This document shows, piece after piece, positions 6,822 to 9,117 of a DNA stretch of 9,117 nucleotides; within the stretch, counting starts at the first letter, position 1; every line of letters begins with the position of its first letter. The notes beneath the pieces were generated by a model. The model was not told the origin of the DNA. It did not search any database and was given only the letters and a program-made list of their open reading frames with translations. Origin of the DNA: Actinomycetota bacterium (lineage in GTDB: Bacteria > Actinomycetota > CADDZG01 > WHSQ01); the NCBI GenBank assembly GCA_016781115.1, contig JADDQX010000088.1, positions 1 through 9,117 on the forward strand, written 5' to 3'. The translations under genes were made by a program, and so were the position numbers.

Positions 6822-7514
6822 TTAAGCCAGCAACCACTGGGCCAGGCCGACGCCCGTGAACTCGTCGCCGGGTCCTTCGTCGTGCTTCACGAAGACGTAG
6901 ACGTCGCGTTTCGCCGCCTCGGCTTCCAGCAGCGCCTTCCACTTCGCTCTCTCCTCGCGTGAGTAGGTGCCGCCGCGGAGCCGGACGTAGCCGAGCGGAC
7001 CCGGCGGAAGCGCATCCGCGGCTTTGCCTTCTCGGTCCGGTAGACACAGGGTCCCGCCGGCGTCCGCCACCCGCTCGGCGATGTCTGGCGTGTGCCAGGA
7101 CCGGTGCTTGAGGTCGAAAGCTGCGGGGACGGTTCCGTCGAGGTTCGCGAGGAACTTCTCGAAGCCGTCCTCGTTGCCGTCGCGTTTCAGCGGGAACTGG
7201 AAGAAGATCGCGGCGAGCTGGGGGCCGAGCGCGTTCATGTCGGCGACGAAGTCGTTCAGCAACGCGGGGTCCTGAGCCCGGGGCGTGATCGCGCGATGGG
7301 CTTTCACGACGAAGCGGAAAGGCTCCGGCACGCTCTCGACCCAGCCCTTCAAGGTCGCTTCTTCCTGGCGCCGGTGATAGGTCGCGTTGATCTCGACGGC
7401 CGTGAGCTTGGTCGCGTAATGCTCGAGGAACCGCTTCTGCGGAAGGTCGGCCGGGTAGAACTGTGGCTTCCACTCCTTATAGGCCCAGCCCGAGGTCCCG
7501 ACGAAGAGCGCCAT
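6822..7514 (-). CDS. DUF72 family protein (YecE-like TIM barrel)
   Basis: This 230-residue protein opens with FVGTSGWAYKEW, the DUF72 signature (GTSGWxYxxW). It is followed by family blocks EINATYHR (about 41-48), FRFVVKAHR (about 66-74), IFFQFP (about 103-108), AAFDLKHRSW (about 130-139) and YVRLRG (about 175-180). Length (about 230-250) is normal. The family adopts a TIM-barrel fold and has no established reaction, so none is assigned. The start, ATG 7514, is preceded by a TGGGGG run and a -10-like TAGGTT. It is the first gene of the minus-strand cluster with ligD, 10 bp apart, so co-expression with end joining is likely. Whether it acts on DNA ends, nucleotides or something unrelated is open. 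Confidence 0.9.
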   Translation of the reverse strand: MALFVGTSGWAYKEWKPQFYPADLPQKRFLEHYATKLTAVEINATYHRRQEEATLKGWVESVPEPFRFVVKAHRAITPRAQDPALLNDFVADMNALGPQLAAIFFQFPLKRDGNEDGFEKFLANLDGTVPAAFDLKHRSWHTPDIAERVADAGGTLCLPDREGKAADALPPGPLGYVRLRGGTYSREERAKWKALLEAEAAKRDVYVFVKHDEGPGDEFTGVGLAQWLLA

Positions 7515-7520
7515 CCCCCA

Positions 7521-7526
7521 AACCTA
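7521..7526 (-). promoter_or_regulatory. Candidate leaderless -10 element for DUF72-ligD-methyltransferase operon
   Basis: On the minus strand TAGGTT is followed by TGGGGG and then ATG 7514. A TAnnnT hexamer 6-7 nt before the start is the typical layout of leaderless actinobacterial transcripts. No -35 match is seen 16-18 bp upstream, so this rests on one short motif. Confidence 0.3.
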
Positions 7527-7679
7527 GGCCCTCGCGTAGTTCTGGAGCGGGCGGGGCCGACGTTGGCGTGCGGCGGCACGGATCCCGAGCCGAAGGCGAG
7601 GCATCTGGCGCCGGTAGGCGACGGCGCTCGCGGGGGCGGCCGTGCGTTGGGAAAGATCTGGCTAGCTGCACTTACCGTA

Positions 7680-7701
7680 GAGTCGCCCGACTGCGAGACT
7701 C
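7680..7701 (+). repeat. Nested inverted repeats in the leader of the GAF-ANTAR gene
   Basis: AGTCG-CC-CGACT (7681-7692) is a perfect inverted repeat with a 2-base centre. It overlaps a second pairing, GAGTC (7680-7684) with GACTC (7697-7701) around a 12-base loop. The two are mutually exclusive as RNA stems. They lie just before the Shine-Dalgarno site, so they could be an operator or a small leader switch; chance is not excluded at this length. Confidence 0.35.
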
Positions 7702-7710
7702 GAGAGGGGG
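7702..7710 (+). promoter_or_regulatory. Ribosome binding site of the GAF-ANTAR gene
   Basis: The purine run GAGAGGGGG lies 4 nt before GTG 7715 and decides this start. The frame is open further upstream to 7463, but that would run into the divergent DUF72 gene. Confidence 0.55.
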
Positions 7711-7714
7711 TGTT

Positions 7715-8431
7715 GTGGGGAACGGCAACGGTTATCCGGATGAGCTGATCGAGAGCATGCAGGCGCTCTCTCGGCTGGTCGTAGCGGAGGAGGATGTTTC
7801 GACCGCGATCGGGCGGATCGCCAACCTGGCCGTTCATGCGGTCGAGAGCGCCGAGATCTGCACCGTCTCGATGGTCCGCAACGGCGAGATCGAGACTATG
7901 GCGGCAACAGACGAGATCGGCGAGAAGATCGACGAGCTCCAGCGCGAGACGAACGAAGGCCCCTGCCTCGCCTCGATCGAGAAGCAGAAGACTTACCGCA
8001 TCCCCGACACAGAGCAGGATGAGACGTTTCCGACCTTCTCCAGACGTGCCGCCGCCGAAACCGGCGTCAAGAGCGCGCTGAGCTTCGTGCTCGAGGTCCA
8101 TCACGACGCGCGCGCAGCGCTGGACCTGATGTCGACGAAGACGGACGCGTTCGACGACGAGGACGTCTCGACGGGCAGCGTGTTCGCCGCCCAGGCTGGA
8201 GTCGTACTCGCCAACGCGCTCACCCACGCCACCGATCAGAAGAAGATCGAGCAGCTCGAAGAAGGTCTCAAGACCCGCCAGCTGATCGGGCAGGCTGTGG
8301 GGATCGTGATGGCGACCCGGCAGGTAGACGAGAACGAGGCCTTCCAGATCCTCGTGCGCATATCGCAGAACGCGAACGTCAAGCTGCGCGAGGTCGCACA
8401 ACGCTTGGTCGAAAAGGCCCCGGAGGTCTAG
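7715..8431 (+). CDS. GAF-ANTAR domain response/antitermination regulator
   Basis: This 238-residue protein has two parts. Residues about 10-170 form a GAF sensor domain (LSRLVVAEEDVSTAIGRI at the start, NEGPCLASI at about 80-88, FAAQAGVVLANA near the end). Residues about 176-233 form an ANTAR domain: IGQAVGIVMA (191-200), DENEAFQIL (205-213), RISQNANVKLREVAQ (215-229). ANTAR domains bind paired hexaloop RNA stem-loops and prevent transcription termination; GAF domains sense small ligands or redox state. GAF-ANTAR proteins are common in actinobacteria, where most have unknown targets. GTG 7715 has a good Shine-Dalgarno. The gene is divergent from DUF72-ligD, and its stop is 37 bp from the convergent stop of the polymerase-domain gene; no clear terminator hairpin is seen in that gap. 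Its position between the two LigD parts makes them candidate targets, but no target RNA motif was identified. Confidence 0.92.
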   Translation: MGNGNGYPDELIESMQALSRLVVAEEDVSTAIGRIANLAVHAVESAEICTVSMVRNGEIETMAATDEIGEKIDELQRETNEGPCLASIEKQKTYRIPDTEQDETFPTFSRRAAAETGVKSALSFVLEVHHDARAALDLMSTKTDAFDDEDVSTGSVFAAQAGVVLANALTHATDQKKIEQLEEGLKTRQLIGQAVGIVMATRQVDENEAFQILVRISQNANVKLREVAQRLVEKAPEV

Positions 8432-8468
8432 CCGGAGCGAGGCGCCGTAGCGTCTGCTGCCATCAGCC

Positions 8469-9117
8469 TCAGCGGGTCTTTATCTCCCGCGCTTTGCGCG
8501 GTGTCGCTCCGATCTCTCGTATCGCGTCCGTCAGCGACTGGCCCGGTCCCTCCGCTACGTCCAAGAACGGATCGCCGACCTCGGCCACCCGCTCGAACAT
8601 GGTCTCGATCGTGAAGCGGCCCGGCTCGATGTCGGGAAGCTCGTCCCAGTCGAAGGGCGTGGAGCAGGTGGCGCCCCACTCGGGGCGCACCGAATAGGCC
8701 GCGGCGATGTTGGCGCCTTCACGGTTCATGTTCACGTCTAGGAAGACCTTGCCCGTGCGCTTGCGGACCTCCCACTCCAACGTGGTCGTCTCGGGATCGG
8801 CCGCGTGGATCATGTCGCTGATGGTGCCGACGAACCCCCGTACCTCGTCATAGTCGTGGCTCCCATCCAGGGGCACCATGATCTGCATCCCTGTCGCCCC
8901 CGACGTCTTCGGATACGAGCGCAGCTCCAGCTTGTCGAGCAGCAGCTTCACGAGCGAGGCGACGTGCTTCACCTCGTCGTACCCCGCGGGCTGGAAGGGG
9001 TCGAGGTCGAAGAACGCGTAGTCCGGCTTCTTCTGCTCTGAGCCTCTCGAATGCAGCGGATGGAACTCGATGCAGCCGAGGTTCACCACCCACAGCATCT
9101 CGGCGACGTCGCAGGCG
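8469..9117 (-). CDS. LigD polymerase-domain protein (stand-alone AEP), 5'-truncated by window edge
   Basis: The frame is open from the right edge to TGA 8471-8469, so the start is outside. The visible 215 residues are the C-terminal two thirds of a LigD polymerase domain of about 300. Numbering from the internal ATG at 9098, motif I is DLDP with D31/D33, and the third acid is D121 in FLDVNMN, followed by YSVRPEWGA (135-143) and TPFDWDEL (147-154), typical of LigD-Pol. Motif II reads SGATGMQ where the other AEP in this window has SGGLGLH, so the conserved His appears to be Gln. The enzyme should fill gaps or add nucleotides during end joining with the PE-LIG protein, which lacks a polymerase. 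The last residues (TPRKAREIKTR) form a short basic tail. Ku is often encoded next to such genes, but none is visible. Confidence 0.92.
   Translation of the reverse strand, partial: ACDVAEMLWVVNLGCIEFHPLHSRGSEQKKPDYAFFDLDPFQPAGYDEVKHVASLVKLLLDKLELRSYPKTSGATGMQIMVPLDGSHDYDEVRGFVGTISDMIHAADPETTTLEWEVRKRTGKVFLDVNMNREGANIAAAYSVRPEWGATCSTPFDWDELPDIEPGRFTIETMFERVAEVGDPFLDVAEGPGQSLTDAIREIGATPRKAREIKTR

Larger units (their letters stand above)
7515..7714. promoter_or_regulatory. Divergent intergenic region between DUF72-ligD cluster and GAF-ANTAR gene
   Basis: This 200-bp non-coding region is the largest in the window and must drive two divergent transcripts. Toward DUF72, TAGGTT (complement of 7521-7526) fits a TAnnnT -10 placed 6 nt before the ATG, as in leaderless actinobacterial promoters; no -35 is recognisable. 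Toward the GAF-ANTAR gene, TACCGT (7673-7678) or TAGAGT (7678-7683) could be a -10, again without a good -35. Between these and the ribosome binding site are inverted repeats (see separate entry). The rest is GC-rich without recognised motifs. Confidence 0.4.

Noticed and set aside
5516..6859. 447-codon plus-strand open frame opposite ligD
   Set aside because: The opposite strand encodes a full PE-LIG LigD with every catalytic motif. The antisense translation has no recognisable family and is rich in Arg/Val/Leu/Asp as expected of a shadow.
7531..7680. ANTAR dual-hexaloop RNA target upstream of the GAF-ANTAR gene
   Set aside because: A GCGCC/GGCGC stem (7608-7627) has a 10-base loop, and I could not find two tandem stems with 6-base loops of the expected type; folding software might still find one.
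7463..7714. Upstream extension of the GAF-ANTAR reading frame
   Set aside because: It would overlap the divergent DUF72 start and encode an Arg/Ser/Pro-rich stretch; GTG 7715 has a good Shine-Dalgarno site.
7349..8401. 350-codon minus-strand open frame opposite the GAF-ANTAR gene
   Set aside because: It overlaps a clear GAF-ANTAR gene and the DUF72 start; its translation lacks domain features.
8432..8468. Bidirectional terminator between GAF-ANTAR and Pol genes
   Set aside because: The 37-bp gap holds a GGCGCC palindrome but no stable long stem and no T-run on either strand.
1..9117. Mobile element, prophage or defence island
   Set aside because: No transposase, integrase, terminal inverted repeats, direct repeats, CRISPR repeats, tRNA attachment site or toxin-antitoxin pair was recognised; base composition looks uniform by eye.

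Overview
The window is GC-rich DNA, densely packed with bacterial genes on both strands. There is no rRNA, tRNA, CRISPR array, transposase, integrase or phage gene. A LigC-type ligase next to a LigC-associated primase-polymerase, LigD-type end-joining proteins, a GAF-ANTAR regulator, and GTG/TTG starts all point to an actinobacterium. It is probably a soil or uncultured lineage rather than Mycobacterium itself, because LigD is split here. The lineage is inferred from gene content only.

Left part (1-2083): the 3' portion of a short-chain dehydrogenase/reductase converges on a calcineurin-like metallophosphoesterase that has an unrecognised N-terminal region. The two stop codons share one CTAG. 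A divergent promoter region of about 130 bp (2084-2211) follows.

Middle plus-strand cluster (2212-4691): a dCMP deaminase-family protein, an ATP-dependent DNA ligase of the LigC type, and an archaeo-eukaryotic primase (AEP) polymerase of the LigD-Pol/PrimC type. Gaps are 15 bp and then a TTGA stop/start overlap, so this looks like one operon. In mycobacteria, LigC and Prim-PolC are partners in short-gap/base excision repair.

Minus-strand cluster (7514-4680): a DUF72 protein, a LigD of phosphoesterase-ligase (PE-LIG) architecture, and a class I SAM methyltransferase. Gaps are 10 bp and then a 1-bp TAATG overlap. The missing polymerase domain of LigD lies at the right edge (8469 to beyond 9117), also on the minus strand. 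It is separated from PE-LIG by a plus-strand GAF-ANTAR gene (7715-8431), a likely RNA-binding antitermination regulator.

Taken together, most of the window is a DNA repair island. It carries two ATP-dependent ligases, two AEP polymerases and one 3'-phosphoesterase, with accessory genes (dCMP deaminase, DUF72, methyltransferase, metallophosphoesterase, GAF-ANTAR) whose link to repair is suggested only by arrangement. No Ku gene is visible. The most useful leads are the mixed LigC/LigD island, the deaminase-ligase-primase operon, the antiterminator gene between the two LigD halves, and an apparent His-to-Gln change in motif II of the separate LigD polymerase.
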